Notes: generated by a model from the sequence alone, not told the origin. Shown: positions 25,365-34,614, numbered from the stretch's first letter. The stretch is DNA of 64,000 nucleotides from Candidatus Methylophosphatis roskildensis (GCA_016708905.1 JADJEV010000004.1:744001-808000); one strand, 5' to 3'. Program-made: numbers and translations.

Positions 25365-26204
25365 CTAGACTTCCAGGTTGTCGATCAGGCGCGTCTTGCC
25401 CAGAAAGGCGGCAGCCAGAATTACCAGCCCGCCTTCCTGAGCGGAAGGGGATTGTAGGTCAGAGCGGCGGCGCACTGCAACATATTGCGGAGCCCAGCCG
25501 TGCGATGCGAGCTCTGCCATCGCTTCGGCCTGCAGGGCGTCGAAGTCGCGGTTGCCGGCGAGGATCTGTTCGCGCAGCGCGCTCAGCAGTCGATAGAGCC
25601 GCGGCGCCTCGGCGCGCTCGCTGTCCGACAGATAGCCGTTGCGCGAAGAGAGGGCCAGCCCGTCCGGGTCGCGCACGGTGTCGCCGGGCAACACCTCGAT
25701 GCGCAGGTTGAGTTCGCGCACCATCGCCGAGAGCACCAGGAACTGCTGGTAGTCCTTCTTGCCGAACAGTGCGGCGTGCGGCTGCACGATGTTGAAGAGC
25801 TTGAGTACCACGGTGGCGACACCGTGAAAATGGCCGGGGCGGAACTCGCCTTCCAGGGTGGTCTGCAGGAAGGGGTCGGGCTCGACCACGAACTTCTGCG
25901 GGCTCGGGTAGAGTTGCTGTTCGTCGGGCGCGAACAGGTGGTGTACGCCGGCTTCGACGAGCTTGGCGCAGTCGGCTTCGAAGGTGCGCGGGTAGCGCTC
26001 GAAGTCGTCTGTGGGGCCGAACTGCAGGCGGTTGACGAAGATGCTGCTGACGATGCTTGCGCCATGGTTGATCGCGCGGTGCATCAGTGTGATGTGGCCT
26101 TCGTGCAGGTTGCCCATGGTGGGCACGAAGGCGATGCGCTTGCCGGCATCGCGCTCGGCGTCGAGCGCAGCGCGCAGGCTGGCGATGGTCAGATGTGTCT
26201 GCAT
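25365..26204 (-). CDS. panC: Pantothenate synthetase
   Basis: 279 residues. Joins pantoate and beta-alanine with ATP to give pantothenate. The nucleotidyltransferase motif appears as TMGNLHEGHITLM, and FGKKDYQQ and LALSSRNGYLS form the ATP site. The start ATG 26204 lies 11 bases after panB. The position with panB upstream and panD downstream gives the complete branch to pantothenate except for ketopantoate reductase. Confidence 0.97.
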   Translation of the reverse strand: MQTHLTIASLRAALDAERDAGKRIAFVPTMGNLHEGHITLMHRAINHGASIVSSIFVNRLQFGPTDDFERYPRTFEADCAKLVEAGVHHLFAPDEQQLYPSPQKFVVEPDPFLQTTLEGEFRPGHFHGVATVVLKLFNIVQPHAALFGKKDYQQFLVLSAMVRELNLRIEVLPGDTVRDPDGLALSSRNGYLSDSERAEAPRLYRLLSALREQILAGNRDFDALQAEAMAELASHGWAPQYVAVRRRSDLQSPSAQEGGLVILAAAFLGKTRLIDNLEV

Positions 26205-26215
26205 GACGGCGTCTT

Positions 26216-27031
26216 TCAGTAGCAGTGCTCGGGAGCAGGAAAGCGTGCCGCCTTGACATCGTCGACATAGGCGCGAATCGCCTGTTCGACGGTGCGTGTG
26301 CCGCCAACGAAGTCCTTGGCGAAGCGCGGGCGCTTGCCGGGAAAGACACCGATCAGATCATGCAGCACCAGCACCTGGCCGTGGGTCTCCGGCCCGGCGC
26401 CGATGCCGATGGTGGCCATGTCGATGGTGGCCGCCGTGATGTCGGTGGCCACGCCACGGGTGACCATTTCGAGCACCAGCAGGGCAGCGCCGGCCTGTTC
26501 GAGCGCGCGTGCCTCGCGCTTCAGGCGCTCGACGCTGTCTTCGGTGCGGCCCTGCACCTTGTAGCCGCCGAGCTGGTGCACCGACTGCGGCGTGAGTCCG
26601 ATGTGCGCACAGACCGGCACGCCGCGCTCGACCAGAAAGCGCACGGTCTCGGCCATCACCTCGCCGCCTTCGAGCTTGACCATCTGCGCGCCGGCGGCGA
26701 GCAGGCGCGCGGCGTTGTGCAATGCCTGCTCGGGCGATTTCTGAAAGCTGCCGAAGGGCAGGTCGGCGATCAGGAACGCGCGTTGCATGCCGCGCGCCGT
26801 GCATTCGGTGTGATAGACCATGTGCTCCATGGTCACCGGCAAGGTCGAGCCGTGGCCCTGGATCACGTTGCCGAGCGAATCGCCGACCAGGATGACGTCG
26901 ACGCCGCAGCGCTCCTCGACAGAGGCGAAGCTCGCGTCGTAGGCGGTCAGCATGACGATCTTCTCGCCGTCGGCGCGCATGCGGCCGAGTTCGGTCAGGG
27001 TGGTCGGCCGGGCGTCCGCCAGGTAGTTCAT
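26216..27031 (-). CDS. panB: 3-methyl-2-oxobutanoate hydroxymethyltransferase
   Basis: 271 residues. Transfers a hydroxymethyl group from methylene-tetrahydrofolate to ketoisovalerate to form ketopantoate. The signature MLTAYDASFA, VDVILVGDSLG and metal-binding VKLEGG are present, as is HIGLTPQS. AAAGGAAAG precedes ATG 27031. First of the three pan genes on the minus strand. Confidence 0.97.
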   Translation of the reverse strand: MNYLADARPTTLTELGRMRADGEKIVMLTAYDASFASVEERCGVDVILVGDSLGNVIQGHGSTLPVTMEHMVYHTECTARGMQRAFLIADLPFGSFQKSPEQALHNAARLLAAGAQMVKLEGGEVMAETVRFLVERGVPVCAHIGLTPQSVHQLGGYKVQGRTEDSVERLKREARALEQAGAALLVLEMVTRGVATDITAATIDMATIGIGAGPETHGQVLVLHDLIGVFPGKRPRFAKDFVGGTRTVEQAIRAYVDDVKAARFPAPEHCY

Positions 27032-27116
27032 GCGCTTTCCTTCGGTCGGGGTGCAGCGGACGGCTTAACGCGCGGGTTCGCGGCGCGGGTTGACATGGAT
27101 TTCTGGCTGCTTCTTG

Positions 27117-27755
27117 TTATTCAGCGTATCCGAAAAACTCGCGATAACTGCGCATGGCCTGCAGCCGCTGGAAAACGAGCTCGAAATCGTCGTCGCTTTC
27201 GACCGGGTTGAGCGCCTCGGCGTTGACGATGAACAGCGGCGCGGCATCAAAGGTATAGAAGAAGCGCGCATAGCGTTCGGCCACACGGGCGAGATAAGCC
27301 TCGGTAATCCTCTTCTCGGCATCCATGCCTCGCCTGCGAACGCGTTCCACCAGAGTATCGGGTTCGGCCTGCAGGTAGATTACCAGATCGGGCGTCGGTG
27401 CCTGCGGCTTCAGGTGCTCGTAGACCTTCTGGTACAAGGCGTACTCGTCGTCGGACAGGTTCAACGCGGCGAACAGCGGATCCTTGTCGAGCAGGAAATC
27501 CGAGACCACGCGGTTGGCGAACAGGTCGTTCTGCGCCAGTTCGCGCAACTGGTCGATGCGCTGGAACAGGAACGCCAATTGGGTCGCCAGCGCGTGACGC
27601 TCCATGTCCTGATAGAAGCGCGCCAGGAAGGGGTTGTCCTGCGGCTTTTCCAGCAGCATGGCGGTGCCCAGGCGCTCTGCCAGCCGTTTGGCGAGGCTGG
27701 TCTTGCCGGCGCCTATCGGTCCGTCGACCACGATGTATCTGGCCTTGTCGAGCAA
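27117..27755 (-). CDS. Deoxynucleoside kinase (deoxyadenosine/deoxyguanosine kinase type)
   Basis: 212 residues. The P-loop VDGPIGAGKTSL (about 10-21), a DFLLDKD segment that resembles the DRY-type substrate site, and the lid RRRGMDAEK mark the dNK family, which phosphorylates deoxynucleosides in the cytosol. The start is a TTG at 27755 with AGGA nine bases upstream; no ATG fits. In many betaproteobacteria this gene lies between folK and panB; here folK is missing from the gap to pcnB, which is only 137 bases. Confidence 0.9.
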   Translation of the reverse strand: MLDKARYIVVDGPIGAGKTSLAKRLAERLGTAMLLEKPQDNPFLARFYQDMERHALATQLAFLFQRIDQLRELAQNDLFANRVVSDFLLDKDPLFAALNLSDDEYALYQKVYEHLKPQAPTPDLVIYLQAEPDTLVERVRRRGMDAEKRITEAYLARVAERYARFFYTFDAAPLFIVNAEALNPVESDDDFELVFQRLQAMRSYREFFGYAE

Positions 27756-27892
27756 GTTCGTCAGTCCTGTTGGCGGAACACGAGGTAAACGGCGACTAGG
27801 ATATACAAGGATGCCGGCGGATGGTCAATCTCGACGGGCCGATTCAGGTCGAGCACGGCGGTGAAACACCGACAGCGCAGCCGGCTCGCCGG

Positions 27893-29287
27893 TCAGTTGG
27901 ATTCGGATTCGGTTTCGGGGTCGGAATCGGATTGCGACGCTGCGCCGCCGCTATCCGCACCATCTTCCGCCGGCTTGCGCCGGCGGCGCCGGCGTTTGCG
28001 TGCCGGCCCCTTCTCCGGCACCAGCATGGCTTGACGTTCTTCTTGGCTGCCGTTGGCGAAGCGTTCCCACCAGTCGGCTTCGTCGTGCTCGATTTCGCCG
28101 CTCTCGGCGCGCAGGCGCAGGAAGTCGTAGCCGGCGCGAAAACGCGGCTGCTCGATCACCCGCAGCGGGCGCTTGCCGCTGCGCTGGGCGAACCGCGGTT
28201 GCAGGGCCCAGATGTCCTTGATGTCGCCGGCGATGCGGCGGGTGATCGCGAGCTTGTCGGCCTGGGCGTCGAGCACCTCGTCCATCGCCGCGAACAGCGC
28301 GTTCTGCGGCGTTTCGCCGGCCGCCTTGCGCTTGTCCCAGGCGGCGAGCACTTCGTGCCAGAGCAGGGTGGCGAACAGGAAGCCCGGCGACACCGGCTTG
28401 TCATCGCGCACCCGGGCGTCGGTCTTTTCCAGCGACAGCCAGACGAAGCGCTGGCCCAGCGGCTGTTCGAGGATGACGTCGAGCAGGGGCAGCAGGCCGT
28501 GGTGCAGGCCGTCTTCGCGTAACTGCGTCAGGCACTCGACCGCATGGCCCGAGAGCAGCAGCTTGAGCATCTCGTCGAACAGACGCGCGGCGGGCACGTT
28601 CTCGAGCAGGCTGGCCATTTCGCGGATCGGCGCGCGCGCCAGCGGATCGATCGTCAGGCCGAGTTTGGCTGCCAGCCGCACGGCACGCAGCATGCGCACC
28701 GGATCCTCGCGGTAACGCTGCGCCGGGTCGCCGATCATGCGCAGGGTCTTCTGCTTGAGATCGGCCACGCCGTGGTGATAGTCGATCACGGTTTCATTCG
28801 ACGGATCGTAGTACAGCGCATTGACGGTGAAGTCGCGCCGCGCGGCATCTTCGAGTTGCGAGCCAAAAACATTGTCGCGCAGCACGCGGCCGTGCACATC
28901 GGTCTCGCCGGCGGGGTCGTGCGCGGCGCGGAAGGTGGATACCTCGAGCGTTTCGCCGCCGATCATCACGTGCACGATGCGAAAGCGCCGGCCGATGATG
29001 CGCGAGCGGCGGAACAGTTCGCGCACCTGTTCCGGCGTGGCGCTGGTGGCGACGTCGTAGTCCTTGGGCTCGATGCCGGCGATCAGGTCGCGCACCGCGC
29101 CGCCGACCACGTAGGCCTTGTGACCGGCGCCTTGCAGGGTGTCGCACACCTTGCCGGCAGCGGGCAGGATGCGGCTGCGGGCAATGCCATGCCGGATCTG
29201 CGCGATGACGGCCGGTTCGGACCGTGCCGCGGCCTGCGGCTTGGCCGCATCGCGACGGAACACCCTGCGCAGCAGTTTTCGGATCAC
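27893..29287 (-). CDS. pcnB: Poly(A) polymerase I
   Basis: 464 residues if started at GTG 29287, which begins VIRKLLRRVF as in relatives; an earlier start would run into an unlikely N-terminus. Nucleotidyltransferase motif AYVVGGAVRDLI with metal-binding DYDVATSA, then RRDFTVNALYYD and RYREDPVRMLRAVRLAAKLG, as in PcnB and tRNA nucleotidyltransferases. The basic C-terminus (GPARKRRRRRR) and acidic tail (DSDPETESESN) are typical of PcnB. It adds poly(A) tails that promote RNA decay. Confidence 0.93.
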   Translation of the reverse strand: MIRKLLRRVFRRDAAKPQAAARSEPAVIAQIRHGIARSRILPAAGKVCDTLQGAGHKAYVVGGAVRDLIAGIEPKDYDVATSATPEQVRELFRRSRIIGRRFRIVHVMIGGETLEVSTFRAAHDPAGETDVHGRVLRDNVFGSQLEDAARRDFTVNALYYDPSNETVIDYHHGVADLKQKTLRMIGDPAQRYREDPVRMLRAVRLAAKLGLTIDPLARAPIREMASLLENVPAARLFDEMLKLLLSGHAVECLTQLREDGLHHGLLPLLDVILEQPLGQRFVWLSLEKTDARVRDDKPVSPGFLFATLLWHEVLAAWDKRKAAGETPQNALFAAMDEVLDAQADKLAITRRIAGDIKDIWALQPRFAQRSGKRPLRVIEQPRFRAGYDFLRLRAESGEIEHDEADWWERFANGSQEERQAMLVPEKGPARKRRRRRRKPAEDGADSGGAASQSDSDPETESESN

Positions 29288-29354
29288 GACAGTCGCATTG
29301 TTTCGTCCGGCGCGCCGCTGTGTAGCGCGCGAGGAGGCCGGATCATACAGCAGA

Positions 29355-30038
29355 TCAACATGTTGCAGAGGCAGCCGGGCGCAGGCTGATGCGCGGCCAG
29401 CCGTGCTCGCGGGCATGGGCTGCGAGCGTGGCGTCGGGATCGACCGCCACCGGGTGGGTGACTGTCTCGAGCAGCGGCAGGTCGTTCAGCGAATCGCTGT
29501 AGAAGCGGCTGACGGCAAAGTCGTCAAGCCGGTGGCCGAGCGAAGCCAGCCACTGCTCGACACGCACGATCTTGCCTTCGCGGAAACACGGCTCGCCATG
29601 CGGCCTGCCGGTGAATTCGCCGTCGATCGCCTCGGCCTCGGTCGCGACCAGATGGTCGACGCCGAACTCGCGCGCGATCGGCGCAGTCAGGAAGCTGTTG
29701 GTCGCGGTGACGATGGCGACCAGCGATCCCGCATCCAGATGCCGATACACCAGCGCGCGGGCCGGCGCGAAGATCAGCGGCCGAATGCGCGTGGCCATGA
29801 ACTCGTCGTGCCAATCGTCGAGCTGGGCGCGCGGATGGCGCGACAGCGGCTTCAACTGGAAATCGAGGAATTCGCAAATGTCCAGCGTGCCGGCCTTGTA
29901 CTGCGCGTAGAAATCCTCGTTGCGCGCCTCATAGACCTCGCGGTCGAGCGCGCCCTTGAAAATCAGGAACTGCGCCCACTCGAAGTCGGAGTCGCCGTCG
30001 AGCAGGGTGTTGTCGAGATCGAAGAGCACGAGTTCCAT
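29355..30038 (-). CDS. HAD-IB phosphatase (SerB-like)
   Basis: 227 residues. HAD motif I FDLDNTLLDGDSD at the N-terminus, motif II in VTATNSF, and motif III/IV FYSDSLNDLPLL; the substrate cap lies between. These features define the HAD-IB subfamily that includes phosphoserine phosphatase. This family is a constant neighbour of hda in betaproteobacteria. The true substrate is unknown. Separated from hda by 16 bases and from pcnB by 67, probably one transcript. Confidence 0.88.
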   Translation of the reverse strand: MELVLFDLDNTLLDGDSDFEWAQFLIFKGALDREVYEARNEDFYAQYKAGTLDICEFLDFQLKPLSRHPRAQLDDWHDEFMATRIRPLIFAPARALVYRHLDAGSLVAIVTATNSFLTAPIAREFGVDHLVATEAEAIDGEFTGRPHGEPCFREGKIVRVEQWLASLGHRLDDFAVSRFYSDSLNDLPLLETVTHPVAVDPDATLAAHAREHGWPRISLRPAASATC

Positions 30039-30054
30039 GGTTCGGCAATCGGCG

Positions 30055-30720
30055 TCAGATCGGCAGCGAATCCTGCATCAGCTCGCGCAGCAGCGACAGG
30101 GTGACCGGGCGTTTGCGTTCCAGCGAGGCGGCGTCGAGCGCGTCGAGCAGCGCCAGCAGCGAGGGCAGGTCGCGCCGGCCATGGCGCAGCAGGTAATCGA
30201 CGAGTTGCGCATCGACTACCATGCCGCGCGCCCGCGCCTGCTCGAGCAGGGTGCGCGCCTTGTCGGCGTCCGACAGCGGCTTGATCTCGAACATCAGCGT
30301 CGTGCCCACGCGCGTGCGCAAATCCTCGCGTAGCGGCAGGCGCAACGGCGCTTCGCTACCGGCCAGCACCAGCGCAAGTCGGTCGCGCTGTGCCGCGTTG
30401 AAGCAGCGGAACAGGGCGATCTGCGCGAGCTCGTCGAGTTGCTCGATATCGTCGATCAGCAGCAGGGTGCCGGCTTCCGCAGAGAAATCGCCGGCCGCGT
30501 TAGCCGATAAACGCAGTGTCGGCCGCGCCGCGTCGCGCTGCGTGGCCTCGAGCAGGTGGCTGCGGCCGCTGCCGGGCGGCCCGTACAGATAGAGAAGATC
30601 CGCCGCCTCGGCCCGCCCCGCCGCCTGCAGCCGCGCCACGACTTCGGCGTTATCGCCGACGACGAAATTGTCGAAGCGCTTGGGCGTGTGCGGTCGTATG
30701 TCGAGTATCAGTTGCTGCAT
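30055..30720 (-). CDS. hda: DnaA regulatory inactivator Hda
   Basis: 221 residues. AAA+ protein that, with the sliding clamp, stimulates ATP hydrolysis by DnaA and so prevents re-initiation. The N-terminal QQLILDI is the clamp-binding motif; YLYGPPGSGRSHLL is the Walker A; LLLIDDIEQL is Walker B; the sensor and arginine finger region RVGTTLMFEI is present. First gene of the minus-strand run and divergent from purM. Confidence 0.93.
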   Translation of the reverse strand: MQQLILDIRPHTPKRFDNFVVGDNAEVVARLQAAGRAEAADLLYLYGPPGSGRSHLLEATQRDAARPTLRLSANAAGDFSAEAGTLLLIDDIEQLDELAQIALFRCFNAAQRDRLALVLAGSEAPLRLPLREDLRTRVGTTLMFEIKPLSDADKARTLLEQARARGMVVDAQLVDYLLRHGRRDLPSLLALLDALDAASLERKRPVTLSLLRELMQDSLPI

Positions 30721-30871
30721 CGGGAGAAGCAGATCCAGGGCGCGCCGGGCACGGGATTCCGGTAAGATTGCGCCGCGTCGCGTGGTGGGGCCGGGTATTC
30801 AGGGTCTCGAAGCGCGAGTTTAGCAAGATTCGCGGGTCATCCCGGTTCCGCGCTCGAACGCCCCTGTTTCC

Positions 30872-31942
30872 ATGTCTGCACATCGACCCAATCCGGACTC
30901 CCTCACCTACGCTGCCGCCGGCGTGGACATCGATGCCGGCGATGCGCTGGTCGAGCGGATCAAGCCGTTTGCCAGGCGCACCATGCGCCCCGAAGTGCTG
31001 GCCGGCATCGGCGGCTTCGGCGCGCTGTTCGAAGTCTCGAAGCGCTATCGCGAGCCGGTGCTGGTCTCGGGCACCGACGGCGTCGGCACCAAGCTCAAGC
31101 TCGCCTTCCAGCTCGGCCGGCACGACACGGTCGGCCAGGATCTGGTGGCAATGAGCGTCAATGACATTCTGGTACAGGGCGCCGAGCCGCTGTTCTTCCT
31201 CGACTACTTCGCCTGCGGCCGGCTCGATGTCGACACAGCCGCCACGGTGATCCAGGGCATTGCCGAGGGCTGCGAGCTGGCCGGCTGCGCGCTGATCGGC
31301 GGCGAAACCGCCGAGATGCCGGGCATGTACGTCGACGGCGAATACGATCTGGCGGGCTTCGCGGTCGGCGTGGTCGACAAATCGCGCATCATCGACGGCA
31401 AGGCGATCGCACCCGGTGACGTGGTGCTGGGGCTGGCCTCCCACGGCGCTCACTCCAACGGCTACTCGCTGGTGCGCAAGATCATCGAGCGCGCCAAACC
31501 GGATCTGAATGCGCCGTTCGACGGCGACGGCACGAAAACGCGCACGCTTGCCGACGCGGTCATGGCGCCGACGCGCATCTACGTCAAGCCGCTGCTCGGC
31601 CTGCTGCGCGAGCAGCCGGGGCTGGTCAAGGGCATGGCCCACATCACCGGTGGCGGGCTCACCGGGAACGTGCCGCGCGTGCTGCCCGAGGCCTGCACCG
31701 CGCTGCTCGACACGAGCCAATGGTCGCGCCCAGCGCTGTTCGACTGGCTGCAGCGCGAAGGTAGCGTCGATGACGCCGAGATGCACCGCGTCTTCAACTG
31801 CGGCATCGGTATGGTGGTGATCGTCGCCGAAGACAACGCCGAGCAGGCGATGGAAGCACTGCGCAAGGCCGGCGAGACCGTCTTCAAGATCGGCCTGATC
31901 GCCAATCGGCTCGGCGGGCAGGCGCAGACCGTCGTCGTTTGA
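30872..31942 (+). CDS. purM: Phosphoribosylaminoimidazole synthetase (AIR synthetase)
   Basis: 356 residues. ATP-dependent ring closure of FGAM to AIR in purine synthesis. Diagnostic segments: SGTDGVGTKLKLAF, MSVNDILVQGAEP, GGETAEMPGMY and GLASHGAHSNGYSL. Length is normal. The intergenic region to hda (151 bases) must hold two divergent promoters. The two genes are neighbours in most betaproteobacteria. Confidence 0.97.
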   Translation: MSAHRPNPDSLTYAAAGVDIDAGDALVERIKPFARRTMRPEVLAGIGGFGALFEVSKRYREPVLVSGTDGVGTKLKLAFQLGRHDTVGQDLVAMSVNDILVQGAEPLFFLDYFACGRLDVDTAATVIQGIAEGCELAGCALIGGETAEMPGMYVDGEYDLAGFAVGVVDKSRIIDGKAIAPGDVVLGLASHGAHSNGYSLVRKIIERAKPDLNAPFDGDGTKTRTLADAVMAPTRIYVKPLLGLLREQPGLVKGMAHITGGGLTGNVPRVLPEACTALLDTSQWSRPALFDWLQREGSVDDAEMHRVFNCGIGMVVIVAEDNAEQAMEALRKAGETVFKIGLIANRLGGQAQTVVV

Positions 31943-32059
31943 TTGCCCCGCGTCGCGTTGCCGGCGCGGTCCGGGTCGGGCGGCCGTGGTCGGGTAGATG
32001 CGGTCGCTTCAATTTCCATGGCCTGTCGATCGGCTGCGTCGCATGAAGTTCGGCTCGTC

Positions 32060-32542
32060 TCAAGAATATGGCGTGCCGTCCTTGCGAGTGAATTCCCACT
32101 TGCCGTCTGCCAGCGATGCCTTGAGATCGTCGTCGGGATAAGTGGCCTCATCACCCGCTGTTCTGTCGCCGATTTCCAGATAGACGACATCCTCCTGCGT
32201 GTCATTGCGCAAGCAGTGACCGTTGCCGGTGCCGGCCTTGAAGCCCGCGCACATGCCGGGAGATAGCCGGGTTCGACCTTCATCGGTATGCAGAGTCGGA
32301 TATCCCTGCAGAACGTAAATGAACTCATCCTGTCTGGTGTGAGCATGACGAAGGGCTGAAACGGAATCGGGCGCGAGTCGCGTGAGGTTGACGCCGAAAT
32401 TGGTCAGGCCGAACAGGTCACCCAGCACACGCTTCTCGCGTCCTGCCATGCGAGATGCAAAGGGCTCAGGATAAGCGGAGGGCCTGCTTCGAGTCGGAAT
32501 TTCGGCCGCGATGACTGCGACTGGTGTCGGTTTGTCTGGCAT
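32060..32542 (-). CDS. Cupin-domain protein
   Basis: 160 residues from ATG 32542, a better start than the longer upstream option, which lacks support. A single cupin barrel: SALRHAHTRQDEFIYVLQGY contains the His-x-His...Glu metal ligands, and GMCAGFKAGTGNGHCLRND the last His. Such proteins bind a metal and often act on sugars or small acids; the ending KWEFTRKDGTPY resembles cupins annotated as transcriptional or sugar-binding. The substrate is unknown. Convergent to purM. Confidence 0.8.
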   Translation of the reverse strand: MPDKPTPVAVIAAEIPTRSRPSAYPEPFASRMAGREKRVLGDLFGLTNFGVNLTRLAPDSVSALRHAHTRQDEFIYVLQGYPTLHTDEGRTRLSPGMCAGFKAGTGNGHCLRNDTQEDVVYLEIGDRTAGDEATYPDDDLKASLADGKWEFTRKDGTPYS

Positions 32543-32583
32543 GAAGCTACCTTGTGCGAATCGCGGGTCAATGCGGATATCAT

Positions 32584-32907
32584 TCAACCATGTGCGGCTT
32601 CTTCCAGCACCTCGGTTGCCCATTGATTGAGGCTCTTGCCAGCTGCCTGAGCTGCGACCAATGCCGCGCCATGAACTTCCGGGGGAACGCGCAACATGAG
32701 CTTGCCAGACGCAGGCTTCTCGGGGCGCACGCCCTGTTCCTTGCAGTCGCGCAGGAACTCTTCAATGGCGGTGACGAACGTAGCGCGCAGCTCTTTCACC
32801 GTTTCACCATGAAAGCTGATCATGGTGTGCAGCCCAAGAACGCGCCCGAAAAAGATGTTGTCGCGTTCATCGAACTCGATGCGGGCGGTGTACCCCTTGT
32901 GACTCAT
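32584..32907 (-). CDS. HicB-family antitoxin (orphan)
   Basis: 107 residues from ATG 32907 (an ATG three codons upstream is also possible). The N-terminal half is the HicB partial RNase H fold (YTARIEFDERDNIFFGRVLG, SFHGETVKELRATF), and the C-terminal LMLRVPPEVHGAALVAAQ is a ribbon-helix-helix-like DNA-binding part. No HicA toxin frame is visible on either side: upstream lies a REP repeat and downstream the cupin gene. It may be a solitary regulator. Confidence 0.85.
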   Translation of the reverse strand: MSHKGYTARIEFDERDNIFFGRVLGLHTMISFHGETVKELRATFVTAIEEFLRDCKEQGVRPEKPASGKLMLRVPPEVHGAALVAAQAAGKSLNQWATEVLEEAAHG

Positions 32908-32941
32908 GGTATTCATGGATCCCCACACGTTCCAGCAGCGC

Positions 32942-33020
32942 GGTAGGTTGGGCAGAGCGAAGCGAAGCCCAACGATATCGTCCTCTGACGTTGGGCTTCG
33001 CTGCGCTCTGCCCAACCTAC
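32942..33020. repeat. REP-like pair, family 1, copy 3
   Basis: GGTAGGTTGGGCAGAGCGAA at 32942 and its inverted partner ending in TCTGCCCAACCTAC at 33020 form a near-perfect long palindrome. It lies between hicB and the CoA transferase gene. Same family as 4113 and 21328. Confidence 0.85.
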
Positions 33021-33165
33021 GATCTCTGCGGCAAAAAAGGTGGCTGCCCTGCGATCCGCATGAACAGGCGATCTCCCGGGATGCAACCCGTATATCGAAT
33101 ATCCATGCGGGTTCCAGCGGTGATGGACTGGGCATTGCCGGCTTGCAAGCCGTCTGTGCGGGAGC

Positions 33166-34386
33166 TCAGCGGCGCGGCCCGGCGACGATCTTGTCCTCGT
33201 ACAGCCGGGAAATTTCCGACTCGCTCAGGCCGAGCGCTTCCGACAGGATTTCATCGGTGTGCTCGCCCAACACGGGCGCTGGCCGGGGCGCGGAACGCTC
33301 GCATTCGCTGAATGCGAGCGGAGAACCCGGCACCAGATATGGCCCGATCCCCGGCTGGTCGACCATGCTGAACATCGGGTTTTGCGTCGAGATATCGGGG
33401 TCTTCCTGCACTGCCTGCTTGAAGGTGCGGAACACCGACCAGGTCATGCCGTTGTCGTCGAAAGACTGGGCGAAATCCTCCACCGTTCGGGCGCGAAACC
33501 ACGGCTCGAGCAGGGCGGTGATTTCCTTGCGCGCCTTGAACCGGTCGCCCTCCTGATTGAGATTCAGGCCCAGCCGCTGGCCCAAGGCGTCGAACTCCAG
33601 CGCCAGCCCGGTCGATGTGCGCAGCCCATCCCACTGCCGCCGGGTCAGCCCCACCACCATCACTCTCCGCCCGTCGGCGGTCACGAATTCGTTGCCATAA
33701 GCGCCGTACAGATAGTTCCCGTACCTGGGGCGATCGAAATCGTTGACCATCACTTCGCCGATGATGCCCAGATTCCCGAGCATGGCGAGGGCGACGTCCT
33801 TCAAGGCGATTTCGACCGACTGACCCTGACCCGTCAATCGCCGGTGCCGCTCGGCCGCGAGCAGGCCCAGGGCGGCCGTTTGTCCGGTGATGCAATCCCA
33901 CGCCGGCAATACGTGGCAGACCGGTTCGCTGGAATCCTCCGGCCCCGTGACAGTCGGGAACCCCACTGACGGATTGACCGTGTAATCGACCGCCGGCCCG
34001 CCCTGCCGATTGCCGAGCACGGTCAACATGATCAGGTCTTCCCGATGCTGCTTCAGATGCTCGTAATCCATCCAGCCGCGCACCCGAAGGTTGGTCAGAA
34101 AGATCCCCGCGTTCGGTCCGGGCGCGCAGATCAGGCGCGTCATCAGCTCCTGTCCGCGAGGCGTACTGACGTCCACGGCGATCGATCGCTTGCCCTTGTT
34201 CAAGCCCGCCCAGAACAGGCTCCTGTTGTCCTTGGTGACCGGCCAGCGATAGTGATCCAGACCACCCTGGATTCGATCGAATCGAATCACATCCGCGCCC
34301 ATTTGCGCCAGCGTCATGCCTGCCGAGGGCGCGGCCACGAACGCGGTTCCCTCCACCACCCTCAGTCCCTGCAATAGCTTTTCCAT
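33166..34386 (-). CDS. mct: 2-methylfumaryl-CoA isomerase (family III CoA transferase)
   Basis: About 406 residues. The segments LRVVEGTAFVAAPSAGMTLA, IRFDRIQGGLDHYRWPVT, NKGKRSIAVDV and NDFDRPRYGNYLYGAYGNEF match what I recall of Chloroflexus Mct, which moves CoA within mesaconyl-CoA from C1 to C4 in the 3-hydroxypropionate bicycle. Members of the Accumulibacter group are reported to carry this gene. The frame also allows a start four codons earlier at 34398; MEKLLQGLRV at 34386 fits the family better. No mch, mcl or meh homologues are in the window, so a full pathway cannot be inferred. Confidence 0.82.
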   Translation of the reverse strand: MEKLLQGLRVVEGTAFVAAPSAGMTLAQMGADVIRFDRIQGGLDHYRWPVTKDNRSLFWAGLNKGKRSIAVDVSTPRGQELMTRLICAPGPNAGIFLTNLRVRGWMDYEHLKQHREDLIMLTVLGNRQGGPAVDYTVNPSVGFPTVTGPEDSSEPVCHVLPAWDCITGQTAALGLLAAERHRRLTGQGQSVEIALKDVALAMLGNLGIIGEVMVNDFDRPRYGNYLYGAYGNEFVTADGRRVMVVGLTRRQWDGLRTSTGLALEFDALGQRLGLNLNQEGDRFKARKEITALLEPWFRARTVEDFAQSFDDNGMTWSVFRTFKQAVQEDPDISTQNPMFSMVDQPGIGPYLVPGSPLAFSECERSAPRPAPVLGEHTDEILSEALGLSESEISRLYEDKIVAGPRR

Positions 34387-34614
34387 TGACGTCACCACCT
34401 CACGAAACAGATCTGAACGCCATCATCCCGACAACGGACACCGGGCGCAATGCCAAGGGCTTCCCAACGAAGCGCACAGGAGATCGCGCGCCAGCCCAGC
34501 CGGGCGGCCTGGTGCCGCTCGCCGGCCTGATATCCTTGCAGCTATTCGCTCACAGGCCCAGAGCCGATCGGCGTTTCGACTGCCTCGAACAGAACCCTCC
34601 GGAGCAAAGAACAC

